Positions 1 to 9,816 of a stretch of 64,000 bases of DNA are shown here, in pieces. The notes under the pieces were generated by a model that saw nothing but the letters and a program-made list of their open reading frames with translations, was not told where the DNA came from and made no database searches. The stretch is from the NCBI RefSeq assembly GCF_030409905.1, contig NZ_JAUFQT010000002.1:1034265-1098264 (forward strand), read 5' to 3'. Source of the stretch: Echinicola jeungdonensis. Lineage in GTDB: Bacteria; Bacteroidota; Bacteroidia; Cytophagales; Cyclobacteriaceae. Each line of letters opens with the position of its first letter. Position 1 is the first letter of the stretch. The translations under genes were made by a program, and so were the position numbers.

Positions 1-651
1 ACGAGGGTTATTTATAATGGCATAAGTTTAGACCGTTTCAAAAATTTACCTGACAAATCAAAAGTAAAGTCAGATTATAAAATCGAAACCCCTTTTTTGG
101 TAATTATGTCCGCTTCCTTTTCGGTCAATAAAGACCATCAACTTTTTCTAGAAATAGCAGAAAAAATCACCTCCATCCGGGAAGATATAAGCTTTATTGG
201 GATAGGAGCTCATGACATCAATAATCCCTTATATGATGCCCTTGTTAAAAAAAGTTTAGAAAACCCGAAAATATATTTTCCAGGAAGGGTAAAGGAAGTA
301 GAAGCATTGGTAAACGCATGTGATATTGGAGTGCTTTTTTCCAATGAGGCCAATCACGGGGAAGGAATTTCAAATTCGGTATTGGAATATATGGCTCTAG
401 GAAAACCGGTCATTGCTAATGATACTGGTGGAACAAAAGAATTGGTAAAAGACCAAAAAAACGGGTACCTCATTAAAAAGCAATCCCTAGATGAAATCAT
501 CCAGTTATTCCTGGACTTGATTGATAATGAACCCAAACGCCTTCAATTTGGGGCTGAAGGAAAAAAAATTGCCGAAAAACAATTCTCCATTGAAAGGATG
601 GGGAGCGAATTTAACCAAGTTTATCAGGGAATCCTTAATACCCGTCCCTGA
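1..651 (+). CDS. Glycosyltransferase family 4 (GT-B), C-terminal part
   Basis: The open frame runs from base 1 with no start in view, so the N-terminal domain lies upstream; 216 residues are visible. The visible part is the nucleotide-sugar-binding half of a GT-B retaining glycosyltransferase (Glycos_transf_1 family). It has the E-x7-E signature in EGISNSVLEYM, followed by the GKPVIANDTGGTKELV and NGYLI elements typical of GT4 enzymes. It probably adds one sugar of the exopolysaccharide repeat unit at the cytoplasmic membrane. The next glycosyltransferase starts 92 bp downstream on the same strand, so the two are likely co-transcribed. Sugar specificity cannot be told from sequence. Confidence 0.88.
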   Translation, partial: TRVIYNGISLDRFKNLPDKSKVKSDYKIETPFLVIMSASFSVNKDHQLFLEIAEKITSIREDISFIGIGAHDINNPLYDALVKKSLENPKIYFPGRVKEVEALVNACDIGVLFSNEANHGEGISNSVLEYMALGKPVIANDTGGTKELVKDQKNGYLIKKQSLDEIIQLFLDLIDNEPKRLQFGAEGKKIAEKQFSIERMGSEFNQVYQGILNTRP

Positions 652-743
652 TTTTCTATTATTTATTTATGGTAATCCAGTTTTAGGATTCATGCTGTCA
701 TGGTTGTTACAAATACTCCCTTTATTTCTATTCCAAAATTCAA

Positions 744-1682
744 ATGGAAATTCTATATGTAAGTAGGTCTAAAACAGGCAGGCCCCATCCTTTTATCATT
801 GAACAAGCAGATGTTCTATGCAAAGATTATGGTCATTCCATTCATCATTATTTGATAAAAAAAGGAGGCCTCTGGGGTTATTTATTGGCTAGTTATCAGA
901 TTTATATCCATACCAAAAAAGTTAAAACTGATATTATTCACGTCCATTATGGACTTTCTGCCATTGCGGTTATCATTAGTAAATTGTTGAGTCTGGGGAA
1001 AATAAAAGTGGTCATTACCTTTCATGGGAGTGATATCAACAAAAGCTCTGAAAGGATATTTTCCCTTTTTGCCGCCCAATATTCCGCCCATAACATTCTA
1101 GTTTCCAATAAAATGTCCCGGTATTTCCGGAAAAACTACTCCATAATTCCCTGCGGAATAGATACCAAGATTGGATTAAACTTCAGGGAAATGACGCGAG
1201 CTTTAAAAGGTTGGGGAAATGATGATTTTATTATCCTCTTTTCGTCCAGTTTTAACAGAAGGGAAAAAGACCCCGAATTTGCCTTTGAAGTGGTCAATAC
1301 ATTTGCTCAGGAAACACAAAAACAGGTAAAGTTCCTTGAGTTAAAGGGTTACCACAGGGAGGAAATCACCCAACTAATGCAGGCTGCAGATGTAATGATA
1401 ATGTGCAGTCAGATAGAAGGCAGCCCACAGGTGGTGAAGGAATCTATCCTAAACTCCCTCCCAGTAATTTCTAATGACGTGGGAGATGTCAAATTTATCT
1501 GTTCAGAGGTAGACAATTGTTTTATCATTCCAAAAAATGTGGAAAGTTATGTCCAAGTCCTCCACTACTTATCTGAGAAAAAGCTTAGGGTCCAAAACCG
1601 CAGCCCCATATTGGAAAAATTTGATAACCAGCAAATTGCAAAAAAAATAAACAAGATTTATGATTTAGTCGCCAGGATTTAA
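744..1682 (+). CDS. Glycosyltransferase family 4
   Basis: This 312-residue GT-B glycosyltransferase opens with MEILYVSRSKTGRPHPFI, where the N-terminal Rossmann domain begins. FHGSDIN lies near residue 95, a usual GT4 acceptor-side motif. The E-x7-E motif appears as EGSPQVVKE in the C-terminal half, followed by SLPVISNDVGD. It is somewhat shorter than a typical 370-residue GT4 enzyme but seems complete at both ends. It sits between another glycosyltransferase and a DUF354 gene (9 bp gap), consistent with one exopolysaccharide operon. Donor and acceptor sugars are unknown. Confidence 0.88.
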   Translation: MEILYVSRSKTGRPHPFIIEQADVLCKDYGHSIHHYLIKKGGLWGYLLASYQIYIHTKKVKTDIIHVHYGLSAIAVIISKLLSLGKIKVVITFHGSDINKSSERIFSLFAAQYSAHNILVSNKMSRYFRKNYSIIPCGIDTKIGLNFREMTRALKGWGNDDFIILFSSSFNRREKDPEFAFEVVNTFAQETQKQVKFLELKGYHREEITQLMQAADVMIMCSQIEGSPQVVKESILNSLPVISNDVGDVKFICSEVDNCFIIPKNVESYVQVLHYLSEKKLRVQNRSPILEKFDNQQIAKKINKIYDLVARI

Positions 1683-1690
1683 TTTTCACT

Positions 1691-2719
1691 ATGAATATTT
1701 TAATTGACATAAAACATCCTGCCCAGCTTAACCTCTTTAAAAATTTATCAAAAGAATTAAAGGAAGAGGGTTGGGAAGTGACTATCTGTTATTTGGAAAG
1801 AGGGAAACTCCCCAAAATCATTCAGGCTGAATATAATGATTTTGACCCGATTGCAGTTGGAAGCAGCAAGGGGACCAAATGGTCAATCATTTGGAATGGC
1901 AACTTAAAAAGGACCTTCAACTTTCTAAACCTTATTAAAAAGCACCGATTTGATATCTGCATAGCGGCAAGCAGTATCCCCTTGGCAGTTGCTTGCCGGT
2001 TAACCCGAACTCCTATCATTCAATTTTATGATGATCCGGAAAGAAAGGGCGTAAACAGATTAAATGAAATTTTCTCCGATAAGCTGTTCTTTCCCCCAAT
2101 AGTCCCAAAAAACAATAAAGTTTCCACATTTGATTGTTTGAAGGAATGGAGTTACCTCAGCCCAAAAAGATTTCGGCCTAGTACAAAGATATTAGAAGAA
2201 TACGGGCTAAAACCCCATGAATATGTATTTGTAAGGGAAGTCAGTAATAAGTCCTTCAATTATTATGGACAAGAGGAAGGCATCATTCAAAAAATGTCCA
2301 ACGATATTCCATCAAATACCAAAGTGGTTTTGTCCTTGGAGGATAAAAGTCAAATAAAAAAATATCCCCACCATTGGCAATTGCTTCAAGAACCGGTGGG
2401 GGACATTCACTCATTAATATATTATTCAAAACTTTTAATCTCCTCAGGAGACAGTATGGCTAGAGAGGGGGCCATGTTAGGCGTCCCCAGTGTTTATTGC
2501 GGCTTCCGGAAGATGAAAGCCAATGAATTACTTATGGACAAGGGAATATTAAAACATCTTCCCGGAGAAACAGCAATACCTTGGATTTCAGACATCCTCA
2601 ACAAAAAATTTGATCAAAATCAACAAGATAATCAAAGAAGCCAATTACAGGAAAATTGGTGTGACATGGTGGAATTTATGAAGGAACAAATTCATCACTT
2701 TAAAAAAACTAAAAAATGA
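1691..2719 (+). CDS. DUF354 family protein (putative glycosyltransferase-like)
   Basis: The 342-residue protein begins MNILIDIKHPAQLNLFKNL, matching the DUF354 (PF04007) start, where an I-D-I-x-H-P motif is usual. SSGDSMAREGAMLGVPSVY near residue 255 is the conserved family motif (G-D-x-M-A-R-E-A/G-A-x-L-G-V-P). DUF354 proteins resemble UDP-GlcNAc 2-epimerase and GT-B folds and occur in surface-polysaccharide loci; their reaction is not established. The stop codon overlaps the start of the next gene by 4 bp (ATGA), so translational coupling with the dehydrogenase is likely. Confidence 0.85.
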   Translation: MNILIDIKHPAQLNLFKNLSKELKEEGWEVTICYLERGKLPKIIQAEYNDFDPIAVGSSKGTKWSIIWNGNLKRTFNFLNLIKKHRFDICIAASSIPLAVACRLTRTPIIQFYDDPERKGVNRLNEIFSDKLFFPPIVPKNNKVSTFDCLKEWSYLSPKRFRPSTKILEEYGLKPHEYVFVREVSNKSFNYYGQEEGIIQKMSNDIPSNTKVVLSLEDKSQIKKYPHHWQLLQEPVGDIHSLIYYSKLLISSGDSMAREGAMLGVPSVYCGFRKMKANELLMDKGILKHLPGETAIPWISDILNKKFDQNQQDNQRSQLQENWCDMVEFMKEQIHHFKKTKK

Positions 2720-4023
2720 ATATATCAATTTTTGGATTAGGATATGTAGGGTGTGTCAGCTTGGGCTGTCTGGCCAAAAATGGCCACCACCTTACAGGCG
2801 TAGATGTAAGCGAATATAAAGTAAATATGATCAATAAAGGGCGTCCTACCATTTTAGAAAAGGATATTGATCATATTATCAAAAGTGCCCATGATGAAGG
2901 CAAAATACAGGCTACCACCTGTGCTGATGAGGCCGTTTACAATACAGATTTAAGCATTATATGTGTGGGAACCCCTTCCTCCACCAATGGTCATCTGGAC
3001 CTTTCCTATATTTTCAGAACAGCAGAGGGAATTGGGGAAGCTTTGAAGGAAAAAGATAGTTTCCATACCATAGTTATCAGAAGTACAGTTTTACCAGGCA
3101 CTAACCAAAAAGTCGGTGAAATTATTGAAAAGGTATCTCAAAAAAAGTTAGGGAAAGATTTTGCTGTTATTTCCAATCCAGAGTTTTTGAGGGAAGGATC
3201 TGCTGTGAAGGATTACTTCCACCCTTCGGTGACGGTTATCGGGGGCGACCATCCCGAAGCCATTGAAAAAGTGGCCTCTTTATATAAAGATTTGGAAGCT
3301 CCCATCGAAATTACTGACATCAAAATTGCAGAATTGATAAAATATGTCAACAACTCCTTCCATGCCCTAAAAATCACCTTCGCCAATGAAGTTGGTAACA
3401 TTTGCAAGGCGCTTGAAATCGATTCCCATAAATTGATGTCTCTTTTTTGCATGGATTCCAACCTGAATATATCCAAAGCTTATTTCAAACCGGGATTTGC
3501 ATATGGAGGGTCTTGCTTACCCAAAGACCTAAAAGGTTTGGTTACCCTTGGACATGACAATTATTTGAACACTCCTGTATTGGGGGGAATTGCAGATTCA
3601 AATGAAAACCAAAAAAAGCGGGCTTTCACCCTGATTGAAAATACAGGTAAAAAGAATATCTGCCTTTTGGGATTGAGCTTTAAAGAAGGCACCGATGATT
3701 TGAGGTACAGCCCATCGGTTGATTTGGCAGAAACACTGATTGGGAAAGGATATCACCTGACCATTTTTGATGAAAATGTTCAGCTTTCCAAACTAATCGG
3801 CGCCAATGAAGCCTACATAAATGACAAATTACCTCATTTATCTGACCTGCTTTCCAATGACATCCAAGAGGCCATTTCCAAGGCTGAAGTGCTGATAGTC
3901 AATCACCGCAATTTTGACCCAACTCCCTATTATTCATTATTTGAAAAGAAAACCAAAATAATTGATTTGGTAAGGGTGAAGGAGTTGGAACATCTACCTA
4001 ATTATGAAGGGATTTGTTGGTAA
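2716..4023 (+). CDS. algD: GDP-mannose 6-dehydrogenase (AlgD-like)
   Basis: This 435-residue nucleotide-sugar 6-dehydrogenase would make an NDP-uronate with two NAD+. The N-terminal Rossmann motif is GLGYVG (residues 7-12). The catalytic-cysteine region is FAYGGSCLPKDLKGL near residue 265, and the C-terminal domain has NICLLGLSFKEGTDDLR. The start MNISIFGLGYVGCV and the SCLPKD form resemble Pseudomonas AlgD more than UDP-glucose dehydrogenases, and the length is the same as AlgD. GDP-mannuronate is therefore the favoured product, implying a mannuronate or related uronate in the polymer. UDP-glucose or UDP-ManNAc dehydrogenase remains possible. It overlaps the DUF354 gene by 4 bp. Confidence 0.85.
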   Translation: MNISIFGLGYVGCVSLGCLAKNGHHLTGVDVSEYKVNMINKGRPTILEKDIDHIIKSAHDEGKIQATTCADEAVYNTDLSIICVGTPSSTNGHLDLSYIFRTAEGIGEALKEKDSFHTIVIRSTVLPGTNQKVGEIIEKVSQKKLGKDFAVISNPEFLREGSAVKDYFHPSVTVIGGDHPEAIEKVASLYKDLEAPIEITDIKIAELIKYVNNSFHALKITFANEVGNICKALEIDSHKLMSLFCMDSNLNISKAYFKPGFAYGGSCLPKDLKGLVTLGHDNYLNTPVLGGIADSNENQKKRAFTLIENTGKKNICLLGLSFKEGTDDLRYSPSVDLAETLIGKGYHLTIFDENVQLSKLIGANEAYINDKLPHLSDLLSNDIQEAISKAEVLIVNHRNFDPTPYYSLFEKKTKIIDLVRVKELEHLPNYEGICW

Positions 4024-4092
4024 CCACCTTTTCAGTTGGTTGTAAACATAATTAAATAACACCTCTTCTTTTTCTTTTTAAATCAGAATACG

Positions 4093-5789
4093 ATGATTTC
4101 AACCGAAAAAAAGTATACATCTGATGATGTCACTCCTAAGGAAAAAATAAGTTTGCTTACAGGTGATCAAGTGATTACCGCTATTCAAGACGAACATTTT
4201 TTAACCCAATGGGATGAGCTATATCAAAAATGTTCATGGAGCACAGTTTTTCAAAACCCTAATTTTGTCACCCACTGGTATCAAATTTACAGGGATGAAT
4301 TTGAACCCATTATGGTCACTTATTATAAGGGGCAAAATCTGGCCGGATTATTAACAATGGCCATAAGTTCACAAAAAGAGGGTACATCAAAGAAAAATTA
4401 CCGCGGAAAAATAATTGGGGCAGGCCATTATGAAGCAGAATATCAATCCTGGCTTTCCACCCCGGAGGAAAATGATGAATTTATTCATCAGGCTTTAACC
4501 TTGATAAACAGGGATTTTCCCAATTGCCATATATTCTTTAGGTATTTGATTCCGGAAGTTCCATTAGGTTGGATAGATACTTATCCAAAATGGAGAAAAA
4601 AAACCGTGATGCAAGCTTATAAAAGGCCCATCATGCGGATGGATGACCCTGAAATTTCTAAGTTATTCCGAAAAAAAGAATTTAGAAATAAATACAACCG
4701 CCTTAAAAGATTCGGAGACCTCTCTTTCAAGAAAATATCAGATCAAGAGGAATTTTCCCAGGTTCTCCCTATCCTAATAGAACAGTTTGAATTTAGGCAA
4801 ATGGCCATGTTTAATAAATGCCAATTTACCGATAGCCCCGAAAAATTGGAGTTTTTAATGGCCCTGTTTGAACAAGGCTTACTGCATGCCACCATTCTAA
4901 AAGTTGATGATGAAATAGTGGCCTCTATTTTAGGCTTAATGGAAAAAACTGGTACCACCTGGGTGCTATCAATACCCACTCTCCCGTTTATGGTAACCAT
5001 TCCCCTGGATTTGTTCACTTTATTCTTCTTGGAGAATTATTATCCCAAAACAGCCAAAACATATTTGACCTTACTCCCGGTGGAGATGCCTACAAGGAAC
5101 GAATGGCAACAGATCATGACCATGTCACTGAAATGTGCATTGCAGGAAGCCAACTTTTTGATAAAAAACAACGGCTAAAATATCTTTTCCATGATTACCT
5201 TATGCGATGGAAAAAAAGGCCTATGTCCATTCAGCTGGCCCTGAAAAAAAAGAAATATAATTTCAAACATAGATTGAAAAAAATCAAAAATTATGGGCTT
5301 AAGGCACTGCTATCAAAAGACCAGCCAATATTAGACAAAAAGCAGGAAACATTATATCCCGTCCAGTTACCCACCAGCATTGACCAAATAATGGTACCTG
5401 TAAAAAGAAATAAATTAGGAGATTTATTGGCATACGAGGAGGATCAATATGGAAGAAGTCCATGGGAATTTCTGGAAGATTCCATGTTAAAATATGCTGA
5501 GGAATTCCATGCTATTACCTGGGCAGAAAATGGGGTGCTTTTAGCTTGCGCATGGGTTTGTTCCGATAAAAGGTGGACAAAATTATTTGGGGTACCATTT
5601 CCAGGCAAACCCCATCCCGTGATAACGGATATTTTTTACCATCCCCAAATAAAGGACCGTTTAGGAGATTTTATTTCTGCAACTATTATTAAAGTGCTGA
5701 GCCAGAAAAAGGATCCTAAAATTTACATCTGCTCTCACCCCAAAAAAACAGGAATTCAAGAATGGGTGAGGCAGCATAAACAAGGATAA
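4093..5789 (+). pseudogene. CelD/BcsL-type GNAT acetyltransferase, frameshifted (two reading frames)
   Basis: Two overlapping frames (4093-5178 and the one ending at 5789) make up one protein of about 565 residues. The first frame matches the N-terminal half of the paralogue at 7055-8695 (WSTVFQNPNFVTHWYQIY against WATAFQQWEFISSWYQLY). It then loses similarity near 4948, and similarity resumes in the -1 frame: HLGAINTHSPVYGNHSPG against HLQGINTHSPFQAKHSPG, then FDLTPGGDAYKERM. Adding one A to the A6 run at 4943-4948 restores the frame. The Acetyltransf_6 (CelD/BcsL) fold is known from cellulose and capsule loci, where it acylates sugars or peptides. The cause could be assembly error, slippage on the A-run, or true inactivation. 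Confidence 0.85.
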
Positions 5790-5848
5790 AAAAAGGTAAC
5801 ATTTAAATGGTTTAATAATTTTAACCCTGAGATTGGAGGACTCCGACT

Positions 5849-6946
5849 ATGAGCTTACGTCGACTAGCAATATGGCCAACCCTGCCTTTAAACACCTATT
5901 TTAGAAAACCTGCTGACCAGACACCCTTTCCATTAAACCAGGAAGGTTGCCGGATATTCAGTTTGGCAAGACAAGCCATATGGAATGCCTCCAAGTCAAT
6001 GGGGCTTCAAGAAAATGATGTCATATTAACCCCTGCCTACCACCATGGGTCGGAAGTAGAAGCTTTATTGCAAGCAGGCCTAAAAATAAAATATTATGAT
6101 ATAAATGAAAACCTGGAGCCTGATCCTGAGGAATTAGAATCACTGATTACTGAAGAAGTAAAGGCCTTTTACCTTATCCATTACCTCGGATTTCCTCAAA
6201 ATGCCACTTTTTGGAAAACTTGGTGTGAAAAACACCAATTGATCTTTATTGAAGATGCTGCTCAAGCCTTTTTGGCACATTTTCAGGGGCAACCTCTGGG
6301 TTCTTTTGGGCAGATGGGGATATTTTGCCTTTACAAGACTTATGGGATTCCAGATGGTGGAGCGGTCATTTGCACTTCTCCCCCTTCTTTGCCTCAGGTT
6401 CCTGCAAAACTGGGCTGGTGGAAAGTATTCAAAAGGCATTTCAACTGGGTGGCAGCCCATAGAGGTGAGCTGGGGGCTATCCATTTATGGGTTAGTCCCA
6501 TAATTAGATGGTGGAAAGTTAAACGATATAAACCCCATGCAGAATTTAATCTGGATGACCCTAACACTCCACCAACCAAATTGACCCTATCCCTGCTTCC
6601 TAAGCTTCTTTCTGAGGAAACATTTGAAATCAGAAGGAAGAATTACCAATACCTTTTGGACCAAATTTCGGAATGGGTCCCAATGCCCTTTCGGAAGTTA
6701 ACTGAAGGGGCTTGTCCTTTTGCTTTTCCAGTGCAAATGGATAACCCTACTGCATTTCTAGAAAAATTACGCAAAAAAGGGGTAATGGGATTACTTTTTT
6801 GGATCAACCCTCATCCCTCTCTACCGGTAGAGTCATTCCCTCAAAGTAAAAAATTCAGGGAAAAAATGTTGGCTTTACCTGTTCATCAAGAACTGAATCA
6901 ATCAGAATTGGACCAAATTATCCATGCGGTAAAAACTTCCATTTGA
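5849..6946 (+). CDS. DegT/DnrJ/EryC1/StrS-like PLP-dependent aminotransferase
   Basis: This 365-residue fold-type I aminotransferase relative has the PLP-ring aspartate in FIEDAAQAF (about residue 140) and the Schiff-base lysine in FCLYKTYGIPDGGAV (about residue 165). Family members aminate keto-sugars or quinovosamine-type nucleotide sugars. GGAGG stands about 10 bases before the ATG, stronger than most local ribosome sites. It lies between the two acetyltransferase paralogues, which suggests the amino group it installs is the one acylated. The C-terminal region is divergent, so a role on a non-sugar substrate is possible. Confidence 0.82.
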   Translation: MSLRRLAIWPTLPLNTYFRKPADQTPFPLNQEGCRIFSLARQAIWNASKSMGLQENDVILTPAYHHGSEVEALLQAGLKIKYYDINENLEPDPEELESLITEEVKAFYLIHYLGFPQNATFWKTWCEKHQLIFIEDAAQAFLAHFQGQPLGSFGQMGIFCLYKTYGIPDGGAVICTSPPSLPQVPAKLGWWKVFKRHFNWVAAHRGELGAIHLWVSPIIRWWKVKRYKPHAEFNLDDPNTPPTKLTLSLLPKLLSEETFEIRRKNYQYLLDQISEWVPMPFRKLTEGACPFAFPVQMDNPTAFLEKLRKKGVMGLLFWINPHPSLPVESFPQSKKFREKMLALPVHQELNQSELDQIIHAVKTSI

Positions 6947-7054
6947 AAAGAATGCTCCGACATGGATACATTTTCACCTATAACACTTCCCAATGAAGTT
7001 TATTAATAATCTCCAAGTACCCTCCCTGTCTAGGAATTATTGAATTAAATCAAT

Positions 7055-8695
7055 ATGAAATTACTTTTGGGCAATAATGCCCTTGATTACCTTTTTGATC
7101 CAGATATAAAAAGTAAATGGAACCGGTTGGCTGGCCAATGCCAATGGGCTACAGCCTTTCAGCAATGGGAATTTATTTCCAGTTGGTACCAATTGTATAA
7201 GGATCAATATCAACCCGTTTTGGTTCTGGAAAATCAGGAGGGAATTTTAACTGGAGTCTTTCCTTTGGCGATGGATCAGAAGGGATGGATCATTGGTGCT
7301 GGTGCAGACCAAGCGGAATACCAGGTTTGGATTTATCAAAATGAAAATTGTCTTGATTTTGTTCATAAAGCGATCCAATTATTATGGAATGAGCTGCCTT
7401 TAAATGGAATACACCTGAAATACCTTCCCTATTCCACCCCTGGTCTGGAATTCAATTCCCTGAGGCAGTGGAAAAACCGAACTCTTCTAAAAACCCATCC
7501 CCACCCGTTACTTTTGGCGGATGGGGAAGCCATGTCCCGTGAATTGGGGAAAAAAAACAAAAGAGAAAAGGTAAATCGCCTGAAAAGGCGGGGAGCATTG
7601 AATTTTGAGAGAATCACCGATCAAAACCTGTTTGACCATATAATAGATGATTTAATTACCCAATGCGATTTTAGAAAAGGGGCAGTGTATGGAAATCAAT
7701 TGTTTTCGGATGATCCGTTCAGAAAACCTTTTTTAATTAAGCTTTTTCAATTAGGCTTACTCCATGTTACCCTTCTTAAACTTGATGAGGAGATAATCGC
7801 TTCTAATGTGGGGGTAATGGGAAATAAATGGGTCCACTTACAAGGAATCAATACCCACTCTCCTTTCCAAGCTAAACATTCTCCAGGAATCCTCCATTTC
7901 CTAATGTTGGGTCAATTATTAGAAAAAGAAGGTTTTGAAGTATTTGACCTTACTCCAGGTGCTGATCCCTATAAAAGTATGTTAGCCAACCAATATCAGG
8001 AGGCATATGAACTGACCATTGGTCATCCATTACCCATACTTAAACGAAAATGGAAACAGGGTATCAATAAATGGGTAAAAGATGGGTTGAAAAATAAGGG
8101 TTATAGTGACAGGTTCCTCAAATCTTCAAAAGCCAATTTTATTTTTAAAAAGCAACAATGGTTACATATTATTAAGCAGGGCCCAATTTTTTATTTCAAA
8201 AAGCTACTTCTTAATAAAAATAGCTCCGAATCAGGTCATCTTTGGAAGATTGAAAAAAATGGTGGCTTTGATTCGGTAAAACAAAATGGGCTTAATTTGG
8301 AGAAAAATAATCTAAAAGATTTATTGAAATATGACCCTAAGGGAGAGTTAGTTACCAAACAGGCATTTTTGATGGATTGTATGAAACGCCTTGAGGAAGG
8401 GCAACAAGTTTATACTTATACCAAAAATAACAAATTGGATTTTTTGGTATGGCTAACCCATCAACCCCAATCCATAATAAAGAAATCTAATAAACTGGAC
8501 ATAAAAACCCCTTCATGCCTAATTTATAATTTTTATTATAGGGTTAAGGGCCAAAATAATGGGCCCTTAACCCTATTGGCAATAAAAGATTGTATTACTC
8601 ATAATTTGGATAAAAACATCCTAATTCTTTCAAACCAAGATTACTTTCAAAATAAAATAGAAGGGTTCGAAATAAAACCGGTTTTGGAGGTATAA
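7055..8695 (+). CDS. CelD/BcsL-type GNAT acetyltransferase
   Basis: This intact 546-residue protein is a paralogue of the frameshifted gene at 4093-5789. The Acetyltransf_6-like core covers about residues 20-330 and contains KKNKREKVNRLKRRGAL, QCDFRKGAVYGNQLF, a beta-strand pair LLHVTLLKLDEEIIAS, and FDLTPGADPYKSM. A C-terminal region of about 200 residues after IGHPLPILKRKWK is shared with the paralogue but matches no domain I know. By family analogy it would acylate an exopolysaccharide precursor in the cytoplasm. Paralogous copies either side of the aminotransferase point to duplication within the locus. Confidence 0.82.
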   Translation: MKLLLGNNALDYLFDPDIKSKWNRLAGQCQWATAFQQWEFISSWYQLYKDQYQPVLVLENQEGILTGVFPLAMDQKGWIIGAGADQAEYQVWIYQNENCLDFVHKAIQLLWNELPLNGIHLKYLPYSTPGLEFNSLRQWKNRTLLKTHPHPLLLADGEAMSRELGKKNKREKVNRLKRRGALNFERITDQNLFDHIIDDLITQCDFRKGAVYGNQLFSDDPFRKPFLIKLFQLGLLHVTLLKLDEEIIASNVGVMGNKWVHLQGINTHSPFQAKHSPGILHFLMLGQLLEKEGFEVFDLTPGADPYKSMLANQYQEAYELTIGHPLPILKRKWKQGINKWVKDGLKNKGYSDRFLKSSKANFIFKKQQWLHIIKQGPIFYFKKLLLNKNSSESGHLWKIEKNGGFDSVKQNGLNLEKNNLKDLLKYDPKGELVTKQAFLMDCMKRLEEGQQVYTYTKNNKLDFLVWLTHQPQSIIKKSNKLDIKTPSCLIYNFYYRVKGQNNGPLTLLAIKDCITHNLDKNILILSNQDYFQNKIEGFEIKPVLEV

Positions 8696-8773
8696 ATTTA
8701 GCGATCTGGTCATCATTTTTTTGATGGAAAAATCACCCTATAAATTGAAACTTTTATAATTAAATCCAATTCC

Positions 8774-9745
8774 ATGAAGATTACCCTAACCAACATTCTG
8801 AAAGCCATTATGGCCTATGGTCTCATTATTAGCGGATCAGTAAATAGAGCAAAGAATAAAGCTTTGCAAGGAAATTATATTTTGGGCATTTATTTCCACG
8901 ACCCCTCCTATAAGGAATTTAAAAACACCATCAATTGGCTAAAAAAGAATAATTTTCAGTTTATCACACCACAACAGCTGACCCAAATCATCCAAAAAAA
9001 GCAGGAAATCCCCAAAGGGGCCGTAATAATAACCGTGGATGATGGGTGGAGAGACAACGAAAAAAATATGGTGGCTCTGGCAGAAAAGTTTGAAATTCCT
9101 ATAACCATTTTCGTTTCTACCGAGCCTGTGGAAAATGGGACTTATTGGTGGTCAAAAGTATTACAAGCAAAAAAAAACCATTTTAATAAAGCCCCTTCTG
9201 TCCAAGAATTAAAAAAATTACCCAATGAGGAAAGGTTATTTCAAATCGAAAAATTAAAGCAGGACAATGTCAATGGTCAAAATTACAGGGATGCTATGGA
9301 CATTGATCAAATAAAGCGAATTTCAAAGTCAAAATATGTCCATATTGGAGGACATACGCATACTCATCCCATTTTACCAAATTGTTCTTACAATCAAGTA
9401 TATGAAGAACTGGAATTGTCCAAAAAAAAACTGGAAAGCTGGACCAATAAAGAAATAACAACTTTTGCTTATCCCAATGGAGACTATTCTTTCAGGGAAA
9501 TTTCCATATTAAAAAAATTGGATTATCAGTTAGCATTTACTTGTGAGCCTGAAAAAATCAATCCACACAATATTTCCAATCCCTACCTCATTCCCAGGTT
9601 TGCGTTTTTGGAAGGGGCTTCCCAGGCAGAAAATATCTGTAGGATTATGGGATTATGGCAACCATTGAGGGATAAATTCAGAGCAATATTTTCCAACCAG
9701 CCTGTTGTGTATTCCGAATACAAATATAAAAACAAATCAGTCTGA
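8774..9745 (+). CDS. Polysaccharide deacetylase (NodB homology domain)
   Basis: This 323-residue carbohydrate esterase family 4-type protein has motif 1 as AVIITVDDGWRDN (the usual TFDDG has V for F), motif 2 as GGHTHTHPIL with the two metal-binding histidines, and motif 3 as FAYPNGDYS. The N-terminus (ILKAIMAYGLIISGSV) is hydrophobic and may be a membrane anchor or uncleaved signal rather than a lipobox. It probably removes N-acetyl groups from the polymer or a precursor, complementing the acetyltransferases upstream. It starts 78 bp after the second acetyltransferase and is the last plus-strand gene of the cluster. Confidence 0.88.
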   Translation: MKITLTNILKAIMAYGLIISGSVNRAKNKALQGNYILGIYFHDPSYKEFKNTINWLKKNNFQFITPQQLTQIIQKKQEIPKGAVIITVDDGWRDNEKNMVALAEKFEIPITIFVSTEPVENGTYWWSKVLQAKKNHFNKAPSVQELKKLPNEERLFQIEKLKQDNVNGQNYRDAMDIDQIKRISKSKYVHIGGHTHTHPILPNCSYNQVYEELELSKKKLESWTNKEITTFAYPNGDYSFREISILKKLDYQLAFTCEPEKINPHNISNPYLIPRFAFLEGASQAENICRIMGLWQPLRDKFRAIFSNQPVVYSEYKYKNKSV

Positions 9746-9816
9746 AGGATCTTTGAATTAGGAATTCCAAGCTTGGATTCTACAATTTGTTGCTTGTTAA
9801 TGGTAATAATTGCCCC

